The translations under genes and the position numbers were made by a program. The notes beneath the pieces are model-generated. The model made no database searches. It had not been told where the DNA came from and worked only from the letters and a program-made list of their open reading frames with translations. 64,000 nt of DNA. Source: Aeromonas rivipollensis (GTDB taxonomy: Bacteria > Pseudomonadota > Gammaproteobacteria > Enterobacterales > Aeromonadaceae). Positions 29,859-41,976 of the stretch are shown here, piece after piece (the first letter of the stretch is position 1; each line of letters starts with the position of its first letter). The stretch is taken from NCBI RefSeq assembly GCF_037811135.1, contig NZ_CP149130.1, positions 802,501-866,500 of the forward strand. The letters are read 5' to 3'.

Positions 29859-30746
29859 ATGTTACGCGGTAGTATTGTTGCGCTCGTTACCCCCATGCTG
29901 GCCTCGGGTGACATCGATTGGACCAGTCTGGCTGCCCTGGTGGAGTATCATGTCGGTGCCGGCACCAGTGCCATAGTCGCGGTGGGCACCACGGGAGAGT
30001 CGGTCACCCTGAGCGAGTCGGAACATATCGCCGTCGTGGAAAAGACCGTCGAGTTTGCCGCCGGTCGCATTCCGGTCATCGCAGGTTGCGGCTCCAACAG
30101 CACTGCCCATGCCATCGCCCTCTCCCGGCGTTTCGCCCAAACCGGCGTGGTGGCGGGCCTCTCTGTGACCCCTTATTACAACAAACCCACCCAGGAAGGT
30201 CTCTATCGTCACTATTGTGCGATCGCCGAGGCTAGTGGTCTGCCTCAAATTCTCTATAATGTGCCCGGTCGCACCTGTTGCGATCTCAAACCGGAAACCG
30301 TGGCGCGTCTGGCCAAGGTTCCCGGCATTATCGGTTTGAAAGAGGCGACGGGTGATTTGAGCCGCACCCCGCTGCTGCGCGAGTTGTGCGGGCCGGATTT
30401 CGCGCTTTATAGTGGCGATGATGCCAGCGGATGTGATTTTATGCTGCAAGGGGGCGATGGCGTCATTTCGGTCACCACCAATATTGCGGCGCCCCAGATG
30501 GCCGACATGTGTCGTGCTGCGCTGGCCGGTGATGCCGGGCAGGCTCATGACATCAACAATCGATTGATGCCGTTGCATCAGACTCTGTTCTGCGAACCGA
30601 GTCCCATCCCGGTGAAGTGGGCCTGTGCCCGCCTGGGATTGATGGCGACGGCGATCTTGCGCCTGCCGCTGACCGACCTCACCCCCGAGGGAGAGCAGGC
30701 GATGGCGCGAGCACTGACGACTGCGGAGTTGATGGCGAGTGTTTAA
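29859..30746 (+). CDS. dapA: 4-hydroxy-tetrahydrodipicolinate synthase
   Basis: 295-residue class I aldolase that condenses pyruvate with aspartate semialdehyde, first step of the lysine/diaminopimelate branch. The Schiff-base Lys lies in GLKEATGD (about residue 162), the catalytic Tyr in YNVPGRT (about 133) and the substrate motif is GTTGES (residues 44-49). Start ATG 29859 after GGGAG. Its stop overlaps the possible GTG start of bamC. Confidence 0.97.
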   Translation: MLRGSIVALVTPMLASGDIDWTSLAALVEYHVGAGTSAIVAVGTTGESVTLSESEHIAVVEKTVEFAAGRIPVIAGCGSNSTAHAIALSRRFAQTGVVAGLSVTPYYNKPTQEGLYRHYCAIAEASGLPQILYNVPGRTCCDLKPETVARLAKVPGIIGLKEATGDLSRTPLLRELCGPDFALYSGDDASGCDFMLQGGDGVISVTTNIAAPQMADMCRAALAGDAGQAHDINNRLMPLHQTLFCEPSPIPVKWACARLGLMATAILRLPLTDLTPEGEQAMARALTTAELMASV

Positions 30747-31863
30747 AGCAAATGGAAAGGGAAATGCAGTGCGCCTGGTGCTGAGTGTTGCGACTGTTGC
30801 CGTGTTGGCAGCCTGTAGCTCACCCCAGGATCGCAAGATGGCCAACCGTGGCTTCGAGTATGAAGAGAGCCGCCTCGAAGGTCGCGCCTTCCTCGTGCCC
30901 GCCGGGTTGAGTACCCCCGCCTTTAACAGTAATTTCGACATTCCGGCCCTGCCGGAGAGCAGCCGCGAAGGTGCCATCGGCGCCAAGGTGGACGTGCGTC
31001 CGCCAGCCCAGCTGCTGACAGTGGTCCCTGGCAGCCAGGTGGTGACCAAGGCCAGCGAACCTACCCTGGCCTTCTATGCCCTGAGCACCAGCCAGAGCGT
31101 GGAGCGCGATACCTGGGCCTTCCTGATGAACTTCCTGGCCCAGCACAAGGTCACCACAGAGAAGCTGGATCAGCAGGCCGGCGTGTTGCAGACCGGCTGG
31201 TTTGACAACTCCGCCGCCCTCGATGGCTGGGCGGAGGAGGACGACGACTTCCGCATCCGTCAACGCTACCAGTTCACCCTCAGCAACGACCAGCAGCGTC
31301 ATGCCGTCAACATGTCGGTACGGGTGCTGGAGCATGAAGAGACCATAGACGGCGAGACCAGCACAGTGCTGACCCCGGCCGATGCCCAGCGCTATGCGAC
31401 CCGGGCACTGAACCAGTTCTCCCTCTACTACGACAAGCAGCTCAAGGCCCGCGAACAGCACAAGTCCACCGATGGCATGGGCCTGGAGCTGGGTCTGGAC
31501 AACAACGAGCTGAGTGCCTGGATCGCCGATGGTTCCTTCGAGCAGGTCTGGCGCCGTCTCAATCAGGTGTTGCCGGCCTACGGTTTCACCATCAAGGATA
31601 CCCAGCAGTCCCTGGGCTGGATCGACGTCGAGTATGACGAGCCCAATGCCGAGTTCTGGAAGGCCAAGGGGGCCGAGCCGTTCAAGCTGGAGGAAGACCA
31701 GTACCGCTTCCAGCTGGGTGAGATGGCCGGGGGCAAGACCTCCATCACCCTGTTCGACAAGGACAAGAAGCCGGTCGCATCCGGTGTCATCTCCCAGATG
31801 TATATCAGCCTGTCCGAGGCCTTTGCCAAAGGCGTGGCCGATCAGGCCGCTAAGGCAGAATAG
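30739..31863 (+). CDS. bamC: Outer membrane assembly lipoprotein BamC
   Basis: 374-residue lipoprotein of the BAM complex (NlpB). Lipobox LAAC with acylated Cys near residue 26, followed by an unstructured conserved region ([22 protein letters not shown]) that contacts BamD, and two helix-grip domains. The start is uncertain: GTG 30739 overlaps dapA and gives a basic n-region; GTG 30769 has a better-spaced AAGGGA and still leaves a short signal peptide. Gene order dapA-bamC-purC is as in E. coli. Confidence 0.93.
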   Translation: MFKANGKGNAVRLVLSVATVAVLAACSSPQDRKMANRGFEYEESRLEGRAFLVPAGLSTPAFNSNFDIPALPESSREGAIGAKVDVRPPAQLLTVVPGSQVVTKASEPTLAFYALSTSQSVERDTWAFLMNFLAQHKVTTEKLDQQAGVLQTGWFDNSAALDGWAEEDDDFRIRQRYQFTLSNDQQRHAVNMSVRVLEHEETIDGETSTVLTPADAQRYATRALNQFSLYYDKQLKAREQHKSTDGMGLELGLDNNELSAWIADGSFEQVWRRLNQVLPAYGFTIKDTQQSLGWIDVEYDEPNAEFWKAKGAEPFKLEEDQYRFQLGEMAGGKTSITLFDKDKKPVASGVISQMYISLSEAFAKGVADQAAKAE

Positions 31864-31864
31864 A

Positions 31865-31890
31865 AACAGGGGCCTGGTGCCCCTGTTTTG
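31865..31890 (+). terminator. bamC terminator
   Basis: AACAGGGGC - CTGGT - GCCCCTGTTTTGTT hairpin straight after the stop codon. Confidence 0.9.
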
Positions 31891-31966
31891 TTATGTGGAA
31901 TTCGCGCAAAGGGCCCTCTTGGGAGCCTGCCCCGGCAGAGGGGCCTAGCGCTGTTTAGCTGAATGA

Positions 31967-32003
31967 ATCCCTCGTAGACAGGAGCCTGATGCGCCTGTCT
32001 TGT
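31967..32003 (+). repeat. Decayed second copy of the bamC terminator
   Basis: GACAGGAGC - CTGAT - GCGCCTGTCTTGT at 31977-32003 is a near copy, about 112 bp downstream, of the bamC terminator, with one mismatch in the stem. Preceding bases (GCTGAATGAATCCCTCGTA) loosely resemble the bamC end. It fits the pattern of repeated gene ends in this window but is the least diagnostic, because terminators share features. Confidence 0.5.
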
Positions 32004-32032
32004 CAGTCCCACAACAGGAAGTGTTATTAGCC

Positions 32033-33136
32033 ATGAGTCTTGCAGATCAAGTATTGGCGGTGAATGACGATTTGCCGATCCGTACCGATAAACCTGTCCA
32101 TTCCGGCAAAGTGCGCAGCGTCTACTGGTTGACCCCCGCAGACAGTGCCCGGCTCATAAGAGAGAAAGGCTATGATGTGCCCGCGGATACGCCGCTCGCC
32201 CTCATGGTGATCAGCGACCGCATCTCGGCCTTCGACTGCATCTGGCAGGGTGTGGATGGCTTGAACGGTGTGCCGGGCAAGGGGGCTGCACTCAATGCCA
32301 TCTCCAGCCACTGGTTCAAGCTGTTCAAGGAGAAGGGGTTGGCGGACAGCCACATCCTGGATATCCCGCACCCCTTCGTCTGGATAGTGCAAAAGGCCCG
32401 TCCGGTGATGATCGAGGCCATTGCCCGCCAGTACATCACCGGTTCCATGTGGCGTGCCTACAAGGACGGCGAGCGCGAGTTCTGCGGCATCCGTCTGCCG
32501 GAAGGGCTGAAGAAGGATCAGAAGCTGCCCGAGATCCTCATCACCCCCTCCACCAAGGGGATCCTCAAGGGGTTGGATGGCGTGCCGGAAGCGGACGATG
32601 TCAACGTCTCCCGCGCCGACATAGAGCGCCACCATCAGGCCTTCGGCTTCCGCTCTCCGACGGACATAGACAGCTATGAAGCGCTGCTCAAGGACGGTTT
32701 CAACGTCATCAGCGAGGCCCTGGCCGCGCTGGATCAGATCTTCGTCGACACCAAGTTCGAGTTTGGTTATGTCCAGGATGCCGCCGGTCGCGAGAAGCTC
32801 ATCTACATGGACGAAGTGGGTACCCCCGACAGCTCCCGCATCTGGGACGGCGCCGCCCTGCGCAATGGCGAGATCGTCGAGAAGTCCAAAGAGGGCTTCC
32901 GCCAGTGGCTGCTGAACCACTTCCCGGATCCGGACATTCTGCTCAACAAGAACCGCATGCCGGAACGCTTCGCCCTGGCCCGGGATAACAAGTTGCCCAC
33001 TGAGGTGATGATGGACATCTCCCACACCTACGTGGGGATCGCCGAGAAGGTCATAGGCCACAAGCTGGTGCGCAGTGCCAATCCCAAGCAGGAGATTATC
33101 GAGGTGCTGCGCGAGCAGTACGGTCTGATCGACTGA
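32033..33136 (+). CDS. purC: SAICAR synthetase (phosphoribosylaminoimidazole-succinocarboxamide synthase)
   Basis: 367-residue PurC, ligating aspartate to CAIR in purine synthesis. Motifs: HSGKVRSVY near the N-terminus, [24 protein letters not shown] and [12 protein letters not shown]. It is the long form (E. coli has 237 residues), as I recall for Vibrio and relatives. ATG 32033 is chosen over the in-frame upstream start at 32000, which would lie within the repeated terminator. Confidence 0.95.
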   Translation: MSLADQVLAVNDDLPIRTDKPVHSGKVRSVYWLTPADSARLIREKGYDVPADTPLALMVISDRISAFDCIWQGVDGLNGVPGKGAALNAISSHWFKLFKEKGLADSHILDIPHPFVWIVQKARPVMIEAIARQYITGSMWRAYKDGEREFCGIRLPEGLKKDQKLPEILITPSTKGILKGLDGVPEADDVNVSRADIERHHQAFGFRSPTDIDSYEALLKDGFNVISEALAALDQIFVDTKFEFGYVQDAAGREKLIYMDEVGTPDSSRIWDGAALRNGEIVEKSKEGFRQWLLNHFPDPDILLNKNRMPERFALARDNKLPTEVMMDISHTYVGIAEKVIGHKLVRSANPKQEIIEVLREQYGLID

Positions 33137-33162
33137 GGCTGACCGCTTTTTTTGCCGCCGGC

Positions 33163-33178
33163 GCACAAACGTTTGCCG
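33163..33178. promoter_or_regulatory. PurR-box-like palindrome downstream of purC
   Basis: GCACAAACGTTTGCCG: the core CAAACGTTTG is a perfect palindrome and matches the PurR operator core; 12 of 16 positions fit the full consensus. It lies after purC rather than before it, so its role as an operator is doubtful. Confidence 0.35.
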
Positions 33179-33206
33179 ATGGTGAGGGCAGCAAGCCGAC
33201 AAACAG

Positions 33207-33235
33207 ACGGGTCCCGTGACGGGGCCCGTTTTTAT
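33207..33235 (+). terminator. purC terminator
   Basis: ACGGGTCCC - GTGAC - GGGGCCCGT followed by TTTTATT. Confidence 0.88.
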
Positions 33236-33263
33236 TGGTGTCTGGCAGTGAGAGAGAGCGGCC

Positions 33264-33866
33264 TCAGCCATTGACCCGGAAGATCTGGCCGGTCTGCACC
33301 CCCAGCACCGACTTCTGGTAGGCCTGCGCCACCCTGGCGGCGGGCACAGGCACGAAGCCCGGGAAGAAGTTGGCGTATTTGTCCATGGACTCCTCCAGCA
33401 CTGTCGGGCTCACCACGTTGATGCGCAGCCCCCTCGGCAGTTCGCAGGCGGCCCCCTTCACGAAGTGCTCTATGGCACCGTTGATGGTGGTTGCACTGAC
33501 TCCCCAGTTGATGGGCTCCTCGCTCAGTATGCCGCTGATGAGGGTGATGGAGCCCTTGTCGTTGAGATAGGGAATGGCGGCCCGGGTCAGGTTGATCTGG
33601 CCCATCAGCTTGCTCTGAAGCCCCAGCTGCCACTGCTCGTCCGTCATCTCGGTCAGGGCGTTGAAGGCGACGCTGCCGCTGGCGACCACCAGGGCATCGA
33701 ACCGGCCTATGCCCGCAAAGAGGGCGGCGATGGAGGCGCCATCCGTCATGTCGACGGTGGCATCCCCCCGGCTGTGGCCGACCCGGATTACCTGGTGGTC
33801 TCTGGCAAGCAATTCGCTGACGGCGGAACCTATGGTGCCGGAGGCACCCACAATCACAATTTTCAT
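33264..33866 (-). CDS. Short-chain dehydrogenase/reductase (short SDR)
   Basis: 200-residue atypical short SDR. N-terminal nucleotide-binding GASGTIGS and an NAxxxxxxK-like region (SATTINGAIEHFVKGAA, in which the usual catalytic Tyr-x3-Lys is not clear) and PRGLRINVVSPTV are visible. Start MKIVIVGAS at 33866, 8 nt after AGGAG; an in-frame GTG 33875 is less likely. Divergent from a LysR gene, which probably regulates it. Substrate unknown. Confidence 0.82.
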   Translation of the reverse strand: MKIVIVGASGTIGSAVSELLARDHQVIRVGHSRGDATVDMTDGASIAALFAGIGRFDALVVASGSVAFNALTEMTDEQWQLGLQSKLMGQINLTRAAIPYLNDKGSITLISGILSEEPINWGVSATTINGAIEHFVKGAACELPRGLRINVVSPTVLEESMDKYANFFPGFVPVPAARVAQAYQKSVLGVQTGQIFRVNG

Positions 33867-33964
33867 TTTGGTCACTCCTGATGGGGGTGTGTTGATGATA
33901 GCTGGATGAAAAAGGAGAAAAAGCGCTTAACATAAACCCATTGTTTCCATATTGGAGCTAATGG

Positions 33965-34864
33965 ATGGACATCGCCCATCTGAGCAGTTTCTACGAGGTG
34001 GTGCAGCGGGGCAGTTTCTCCGCCGCCGCCGATGCATTGGGGGTGAGCAAGGGGATGCTGAGCCGCCACGTCAGCGCCCTCGAATCCGCCCTCAATGCGC
34101 AACTGTTGCAGCGCACCACCCGTCGCCTCAGCCTGACCGAGGCGGGCAGGACCCTCTATGTGCAGGCGGGTCAGATAGCCGCGCTGGCCCGCCAGGCGGA
34201 GCAGGACATCCAGGCCCTGACCGAGGAGGACAGCGGTCGCCTGCGCTTCACCTGCCCGGTCAGCACGGGGGATCGCATGGTGAGCGAGCTGCTGACACGC
34301 TTCGCCGAGATCTGCCCTGGTGTCGAGGTGGAGCTCAACTTCACCAACGCCATGATCGACATGAGCCAGGGGGAGAATGACATCGCCCTGCGCGCCATGG
34401 ATCAGGTGCCGGACAACCTGGTGGCGTTGCCCCTCGGGCAGCTGAAAGACGTGGTGGTGGCGAGCCCAGCCCTGCTGGCCCGGGAGGGGCTCCCCGCCAC
34501 CCCTTATGAGCTGGGAGGGCGCCCCTGCCTGCTCCAGGGGCACAACCCGGCCTGGGAGCAGTGGCATTTTCGCAAGGCAGGGGAGGAGGCCCACATCCTG
34601 GTGCAGGGGAAGGTGCGGGCCAATCACTACAGCACTGTGCTGCAACTGGCTCGCTCGGGCATGGGGTTTGCCAAGTGCCCGCTGATGCTGGTGGAGACGA
34701 GTCTGGCCAGGGGAGAGCTGGTGGCGGTGCTGACGGACTGGCAGACGGCCCTGCACCCGCTGCACGTGCTCCATGCCCAGCAGCGCCGGGTGCCGCGCAA
34801 GATACGGCTGTTCAAGCAGGTGCTGGCCCAGTGGTTTGCCGAGCGGCCCCACTACCTGCTCTGA
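33965..34864 (+). CDS. LysR-family transcriptional regulator
   Basis: 299-residue LysR regulator. N-terminal winged HTH (MDIAHLSSFYEVVQRGSFSA...LGVSKGMLSRHVSALE...LLQRTTRRLSLTEAG) and a C-terminal substrate-binding fold, closest in style to the CrgA/AaeR group (RLRFTCPVSTGDRMV). The divergent SDR gene with about 100 bp between is the likely target, a standard LysR arrangement. Confidence 0.92.
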   Translation: MDIAHLSSFYEVVQRGSFSAAADALGVSKGMLSRHVSALESALNAQLLQRTTRRLSLTEAGRTLYVQAGQIAALARQAEQDIQALTEEDSGRLRFTCPVSTGDRMVSELLTRFAEICPGVEVELNFTNAMIDMSQGENDIALRAMDQVPDNLVALPLGQLKDVVVASPALLAREGLPATPYELGGRPCLLQGHNPAWEQWHFRKAGEEAHILVQGKVRANHYSTVLQLARSGMGFAKCPLMLVETSLARGELVAVLTDWQTALHPLHVLHAQQRRVPRKIRLFKQVLAQWFAERPHYLL

Positions 34865-34933
34865 GCCCGTTATTTTTCTGTCATCTTTGGCTGCTAGCCT
34901 GCGCCCATCATAGCGAGCAGAGAGAGACAGGGA

Positions 34934-35542
34934 ATGAAGGGTCATCAGGGTTGGGTTGGGATCATGTTGCTGTGTGCCGGTTCGGTGCAGGCCGAGGTCA
35001 GGGTCGAGGTGCCCGGGGATTTCCAGATCCTGGCGGTGAGCGACGGCAAGGTGCAGGACGAGCAGCATGGGGTGCTGGCCGACGGGGCGCAGCAGTTGCT
35101 GGTGCGCTATGAGGGGGTGATCCCGAGTCGCAACAGCAGCGACAACGATCGCCGGATCCGCTCCGAGCCCCAGGTGATCCGCTATGAGGCCCGCGGCCAG
35201 TCGGTGCGCCTGCAGGCCACGGTGCCCACCGACGAGAAAGGCATGGAGCGCTACGCCAAGACGCCGGTCGTGAGCCTGCTGGCGGGGGATAAGCCCCTGA
35301 AGGTGCAGCAGGATGCCCTGGTGGTCAACGGCATGCAGATCGGCATGGACTGGCACGCCAGGTTGATGGAGTACAACCGCGGCACGGGCAAGGCGGTGCT
35401 GGCGACCACGGCAGCGGTGACGGCGGCCCAGGCCCCTTCAGTCCCTGCCAGCGAGCTGGAGGGGCAGTTGCAGCAGCTCTTCCTGCAGGCGGACCCCGAA
35501 CTTCGCAAGCGCTTCATCGGTTGGGCCGTGCCCCGGCTTTAA
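34934..35542 (+). CDS. DUF2057 (YccT-like) exported protein
   Basis: 202-residue secreted protein of the DUF2057/YccT family: signal peptide (cleavage probably after SVQA, before EVRVEVP) and the family opening VPGDFQILAVSDGKV. Function not established. It starts at ATG 34934 after GAGAGAGACAGG. It probably forms its own unit between the LysR gene and a HIT gene. Confidence 0.8.
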   Translation: MKGHQGWVGIMLLCAGSVQAEVRVEVPGDFQILAVSDGKVQDEQHGVLADGAQQLLVRYEGVIPSRNSSDNDRRIRSEPQVIRYEARGQSVRLQATVPTDEKGMERYAKTPVVSLLAGDKPLKVQQDALVVNGMQIGMDWHARLMEYNRGTGKAVLATTAAVTAAQAPSVPASELEGQLQQLFLQADPELRKRFIGWAVPRL

Positions 35543-35612
35543 GTTTGCCCCCCGTTGCAGTAACGTGGGCACACTCATCTCCTGACGTGCCCATGTTGAC
35601 CAGCGAGGCCCC

Positions 35613-36059
35613 ATGTTTGAATTGCATCCCCGCCTGCAGGCGGATACCCAGATACTCGGGGATCTTCCCCTTTGTCGCGTGCTGCTGGCCAAAGACAGCC
35701 AGTATCCCTGGCTCATCCTGGTGCCCAGGGTTCCCGGGCTGCGGGAAATCCACCATCTGCCTCCCGAGCAGCAGCAACAGCTGATGCAGGAGTCCTGCGC
35801 CGTCGCCACCCTCATGGAAGAGGCACTGGGCCCCGACAAGATCAACGTGGCGGCGCTCGGCAACCTGGTGCCCCAGCTGCACCTGCACCATGTCGCTCGC
35901 TTCAGCTCGGATGCCGCCTGGCCGGGTCCCATCTGGGGAGCGCACCCCGTTATCCCCTATCAGGCACTAGATTTGCGACAGCAGGCCGATAACTGGCGAG
36001 CCCGGTTGGCCACTCTGGGTGGATTTCAGCCGTTTCTGACTGACAATCCGGTCAAGTGA
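35613..36059 (+). CDS. HIT-domain protein
   Basis: 148-residue histidine-triad family hydrolase. The HxHxHxx motif appears as LHLHHVAR at about residues 88-95, slightly degenerate in the spacing of the third His, and LILVPRVPGLREIHHLP gives the typical central strand. HIT proteins hydrolyse or transfer nucleotides. Lies 70 nt after the DUF2057 gene, possibly co-transcribed. Substrate unknown. Confidence 0.82.
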   Translation: MFELHPRLQADTQILGDLPLCRVLLAKDSQYPWLILVPRVPGLREIHHLPPEQQQQLMQESCAVATLMEEALGPDKINVAALGNLVPQLHLHHVARFSSDAAWPGPIWGAHPVIPYQALDLRQQADNWRARLATLGGFQPFLTDNPVK

Positions 36060-36177
36060 GAGGCGGCTCGCGGTTTCAACACCGGGATCACGCAATCTGT
36101 TAGCGTATCGGACGCGCGCGTGATGACATGGGCGGTGAGACAGACAAGCCTATTTTTTCGATCAGCAGGAAGGTTCC

Positions 36178-36873
36178 ATGATAGTAACAAGATCCGAGGA
36201 TGATGCCGTATTGACCACAGAGGACGTGCTGCTGAGCCTGTGCAATTCGGTGACGAGCGTATTGAGTGCGGCGACCCAGACCCAGGTGCGCTTCTCCGGC
36301 ATGGTGCAACGGATCAGCAAGACCTGCCTCAAGCCGGACATCGGCTGCTTCGTGCTGTTCGACGGCGGCTTCTCCGGACTGGTGGTGATCAACTTCTCCG
36401 CCGCCGCTGCCATGGAGCTCTACCAGAGCTACATGCTCAGCATGGGGCTCTCCAAGGAAGATCTCGCCATCTCCCACACCTCTGACGAGGTGAGCAACGT
36501 CATGGGCGAGCTGATGAACCAGATCGTCGGCAGCTTCACCGGCAAGGTGGGGCGCGAGCTGCAGACCCACATCACCCAGAACCAGCCCAAGATGCTGGCC
36601 CTGAACAAGCAGGTGATGCTGAGTGTCGACACCAACCTCGACAACCCCGAGACCCGCAGGGTCACCTTCTTCACCGCCAGCAACAACATCTTCTATCTGG
36701 AGCTGGCCATGGACAGGACAGAGTTTATCCGGATCCACGATGGCGGAGTGCAGGAGGAGGTCGATCCGGACGAGCTGATCGCCCAGGCCAAGCTGGCGGC
36801 GACCAAGCCGGCCCCGGCGGTCGCCCCGGCGAGCAACGAGCACGACGATCTGCTGGACTCCCTCGGCATCTAA
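36178..36873 (+). CDS. DUF3334 protein, CheC/CheX-like segment
   Basis: 231-residue cytoplasmic protein of the DUF3334 type. Residues about 100-125 (SDEVSNVMGELMNQIVGSFTGKV) resemble the E-x2-N-x-G helix of CheC/CheX phosphatases, suggesting a link to chemotaxis or c-di-GMP signalling; this is inference from one motif. The tail ends HDDLLDSLGI after a proline/alanine linker. Start ATG 36178 after AGGAAGG. It ends at a strong bidirectional terminator. Confidence 0.72.
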   Translation: MIVTRSEDDAVLTTEDVLLSLCNSVTSVLSAATQTQVRFSGMVQRISKTCLKPDIGCFVLFDGGFSGLVVINFSAAAAMELYQSYMLSMGLSKEDLAISHTSDEVSNVMGELMNQIVGSFTGKVGRELQTHITQNQPKMLALNKQVMLSVDTNLDNPETRRVTFFTASNNIFYLELAMDRTEFIRIHDGGVQEEVDPDELIAQAKLAATKPAPAVAPASNEHDDLLDSLGI

Positions 36874-36890
36874 GGCAGTCAGGAAGCGGA

Positions 36891-36930
36891 AAAAAACGAG
36901 GCCACCCCCTGGGGTGGCCTCGCTGTTTTC
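36891..36930. terminator. Bidirectional terminator between DUF3334 and DUF2860 genes
   Basis: CGAGGCCACCCC - CT - GGGGTGGCCTCG with A-run before and TTTT after. Confidence 0.92.
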
Positions 36931-36943
36931 GACAGGGCTCGGC

Positions 36944-37942
36944 TTAGAAGTTGTAGAGCAGGCCGGTGCTGAAGCGGGTGGCCTGGGTATCGTAGAAGTC
37001 GATATCGGAGTCGGCGCCGGAATAAGCCGCCGTGAAGGTCGCGGCCAGGGCCTTGACCCCGAACAGGTTGTGCCAGAAGAAGGTGCCGTTGATGGCGAAC
37101 TCGTCTGCATCCGCACGCTGGCCGAACAGGGGATTCGCCTCGTCATACTTGCGCTTGCCGGCATAGAGGTTGCTGACGATGGACCATTGCGGACCCCGCT
37201 TGGCGTAAGTCAGCTGCAACCCTGTGTTGTCGAAGCTCTCGGCGCTGCCATCCAGCCTGGCCTGCTTGTAGAGGATCGCCGGCTCCAGCAGCTGGTTGCC
37301 GCCGAAGTGGAACTGGTAGGAGAGCGCCATGTCGTGCACCTTGCCGTTGCGATCCAGCATGGCGGCATAGTTGGTGCCGTGGGTCTGGTCATACTGCTGA
37401 CCGCTGCGCTCCTCGTCCAGATCCACTTCCCGGCTGGTGAGGGTGCCGTAGAAGTTGCTGCCCCAGATCTTGTCCCAGGCAAAGCGCACTCCCTTCGACT
37501 TCACGTCGGTCGAGCTGCGATCCACGCCGGTGGCGAAGGGATCACTCCACAGCTCCACCGGTATGGCGTTGAACACCAAGGAGGTGGCCACTATGCCCTT
37601 GTCGCCCATCTCCTGGCGCAGACCCAGCTGCTGGGTGAAGTCGAAGCGCACCGCATCCTGGATCAGGTTGCCGAGGAACACCTGGGTGCGGGTGTCGGCG
37701 AAGGTGTAGCGGATGTCGGCGTTGATGAGCGGCGTCAGGCCGCTCTCGCTGTCGGGAGAGCCGAGGTCGTTGATTCGACTGTGGTTGTCATCGCCGGCGT
37801 AGAAGTTGGACTCGTAGCTGACGACATTGACCCCGCCGAGCAGGAAACCGGACCAGCCGGACTCTCTGGGGATCTCGCCAAGATCGGCGTGGGCGGCATT
37901 GGCGGCTAGCAGACCAAGACTCAACAGGACATGATTGCGCAT
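36944..37942 (-). CDS. DUF2860 outer-membrane beta-barrel-like protein
   Basis: 332-residue protein with a signal peptide (MRNHVLLSLGLLAANAAHA, cleavage before DLGEIPRESG) and alternating amphipathic strands ending in a terminal aromatic (STGLLYNF), typical for an outer-membrane beta barrel. The opening IPRESGWSGFLLGGVNVVSYESNFYAG fits the DUF2860 family known from Vibrio-type genomes. Function not established. The start is MRNH at 37942; the in-frame start at 37972 has no signal-peptide logic. Confidence 0.75.
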   Translation of the reverse strand: MRNHVLLSLGLLAANAAHADLGEIPRESGWSGFLLGGVNVVSYESNFYAGDDNHSRINDLGSPDSESGLTPLINADIRYTFADTRTQVFLGNLIQDAVRFDFTQQLGLRQEMGDKGIVATSLVFNAIPVELWSDPFATGVDRSSTDVKSKGVRFAWDKIWGSNFYGTLTSREVDLDEERSGQQYDQTHGTNYAAMLDRNGKVHDMALSYQFHFGGNQLLEPAILYKQARLDGSAESFDNTGLQLTYAKRGPQWSIVSNLYAGKRKYDEANPLFGQRADADEFAINGTFFWHNLFGVKALAATFTAAYSGADSDIDFYDTQATRFSTGLLYNF

Positions 37943-38143
37943 GGGGTGTGCTCCTGACACAAGGGAGGACAAGGGTGGCAGTGCGGCTCGGGATCCTTTG
38001 CTGAACCGGAGCTGACTGACTCAGGCGGGCATGCTACCCCAGTCGGAGTGTGACGTTAATCAATAATTTAAGGTGCAAGGGGCAAGAGTTCAGGGCGCCG
38101 TACTGGTATTCTGTTTGCGCAATAACGGGGAGAAAACAACGAG

Positions 38144-40456
<2,313 letters not shown>

Positions 40457-40489
40457 ACCTGACGGATGCCACAGGCAAGGAGCCGCACC

Positions 40490-41860
40490 ATGTATGACAG
40501 TCTGATTACCCCGGCGCGCATTCACCCCTGGGGCAGCGAGGAGCTGCTGGAGGCGACCGAGCAGGATCGCGCCCGCATCGTACAGGCGGCGCCGGTGCGC
40601 CGGTTGCAGCAGAAGACCCAGGTTTTCCCGCTGGATGTGAAGGCCTCGGTGCGCAGCCGTCTCACCCACTCCCTGGAGGTGCAGGAGACGGGTCGCCAGA
40701 TCAGCAGGCGCATCCTTGCGGCCCTGCCGGCGGGCACCGTCTGCGAAGGGGCCTTCATCAACCTGGTGGAGATGGCCTGCCTGCTGCACGACGTCGGCAA
40801 CCCGCCGTTTGGCCACTTTGGCGAGCAGGTGATGAGCCAGTGGCTGGCACAGTCGCTGGATGAGCTGTTCGCCAGCGCCCATGAACAACTGCCGAGCCCG
40901 CAGTGGGCCGAGTTGCGCCAGGACCTGCTGGTGTTCGACGGCAATGCCCAGAGCCTGCGGCTGGTGCACAGCCTGCACGAGATGAACCTCACCCTGGGCC
41001 AGCTGGCGGCCCTGTGCAAATACCCGCAGCAGCCCCTGCTGCACAGTCCCCAGGGCTATGGCCAGCACCATGGCTGGACCAGCAAGCGCGGCATCTTCTT
41101 CAGCGAGCAACCCCTCTACCGCGCCCTCGGCCAGAGTCTGGGGCTGGCGCCGGGATGCCGGCATCCGCTGGTCTACATCATGGAGGCGGCGGACGACATC
41201 TCCTACTGCATCGCCGATCTGGAGGACGCGGTGGACAGGCGCATCCTCACCCAGGGGGAGCTGCTGGCGGCGCTGCGCAGTGCCGATGGGGGGGACTACA
41301 TGGCCACTCTGCTCGAGGAGGCGCTCGCCTCCGGCCGGGGCTTCTTCCCCCATTTTCGCCAGCATCTGACCCGGGATCTGGTGGCGCTGGCGGCCCACAC
41401 CTATGTGAGCGATCACGAGGCCATACTGAGCGGGGCCTACCCCAGGGCGCTGCTGCACGGTCAGGCTCCGGCTGCCCGGGTGCTGGATGTGCTCAAGGGG
41501 GTGGCGAGGGAGCAGGTGTTCATGCGCCCCGAGGTCGAGGCACTGGAGCTGGAAGGCTATGCCGCCCTGCGCGGGGTGCTCTCCACCTATGCCTGCCTGC
41601 TGGCGCTGCCGGCCGCCCAATTCGAGCGGCTGCTGGCCGGTAACGGCGGGAGCGAGCTCTTCTTCGCCCGGCGGCTGTTCCACCGGTTGTCGGCCCGCCA
41701 TCTCAAGGCCTACCGGCTGGCGGTGGCCATCCGGGATCCGCGCTTTGACAAGGGGGCCGAGCAGGAGTGGTACTACAGGGTGCGGCTCCTGCTCGACTAC
41801 GTCAGCGGCATGACGGATACCTATACGCTTGAGGAGTTCCGGTTGTTGTCCGGGATTTGA
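40490..41860 (+). CDS. dgt: dGTPase-family deoxynucleotide triphosphohydrolase
   Basis: 456-residue HD-superfamily enzyme. Metal-binding His-Asp motifs are visible: RSRLTHSLEVQ (about residue 56), CLLHDVGNPPFGHFGE (about 97) and MEAADDISYCIADLEDA (about 232). Dgt cleaves dGTP to deoxyguanosine and triphosphate. ATG 40490 is chosen with AAGGAG 8 nt upstream. It starts 33 nt after arcB, probably in the same transcript. Substrate preference within the dNTPase family is not certain. Confidence 0.88.
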   Translation: MYDSLITPARIHPWGSEELLEATEQDRARIVQAAPVRRLQQKTQVFPLDVKASVRSRLTHSLEVQETGRQISRRILAALPAGTVCEGAFINLVEMACLLHDVGNPPFGHFGEQVMSQWLAQSLDELFASAHEQLPSPQWAELRQDLLVFDGNAQSLRLVHSLHEMNLTLGQLAALCKYPQQPLLHSPQGYGQHHGWTSKRGIFFSEQPLYRALGQSLGLAPGCRHPLVYIMEAADDISYCIADLEDAVDRRILTQGELLAALRSADGGDYMATLLEEALASGRGFFPHFRQHLTRDLVALAAHTYVSDHEAILSGAYPRALLHGQAPAARVLDVLKGVAREQVFMRPEVEALELEGYAALRGVLSTYACLLALPAAQFERLLAGNGGSELFFARRLFHRLSARHLKAYRLAVAIRDPRFDKGAEQEWYYRVRLLLDYVSGMTDTYTLEEFRLLSGI

Positions 41861-41976
41861 CCGGGGCCGCTTCTGGCCGCATTCCACCCATATGGGTGGG
41901 GGAGATATTGCGTAAAATTCGGTGTTTTTTTAGACTGTGGCAACTTGTTCAACTTTCACACGGTAAGGAGACGATC

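Noticed and set aside
41885-41900. Palindrome CCACCCATATGGGTGG after dgt
   Set aside because: Short, with no T-run and no known operator match; not enough to call a feature.
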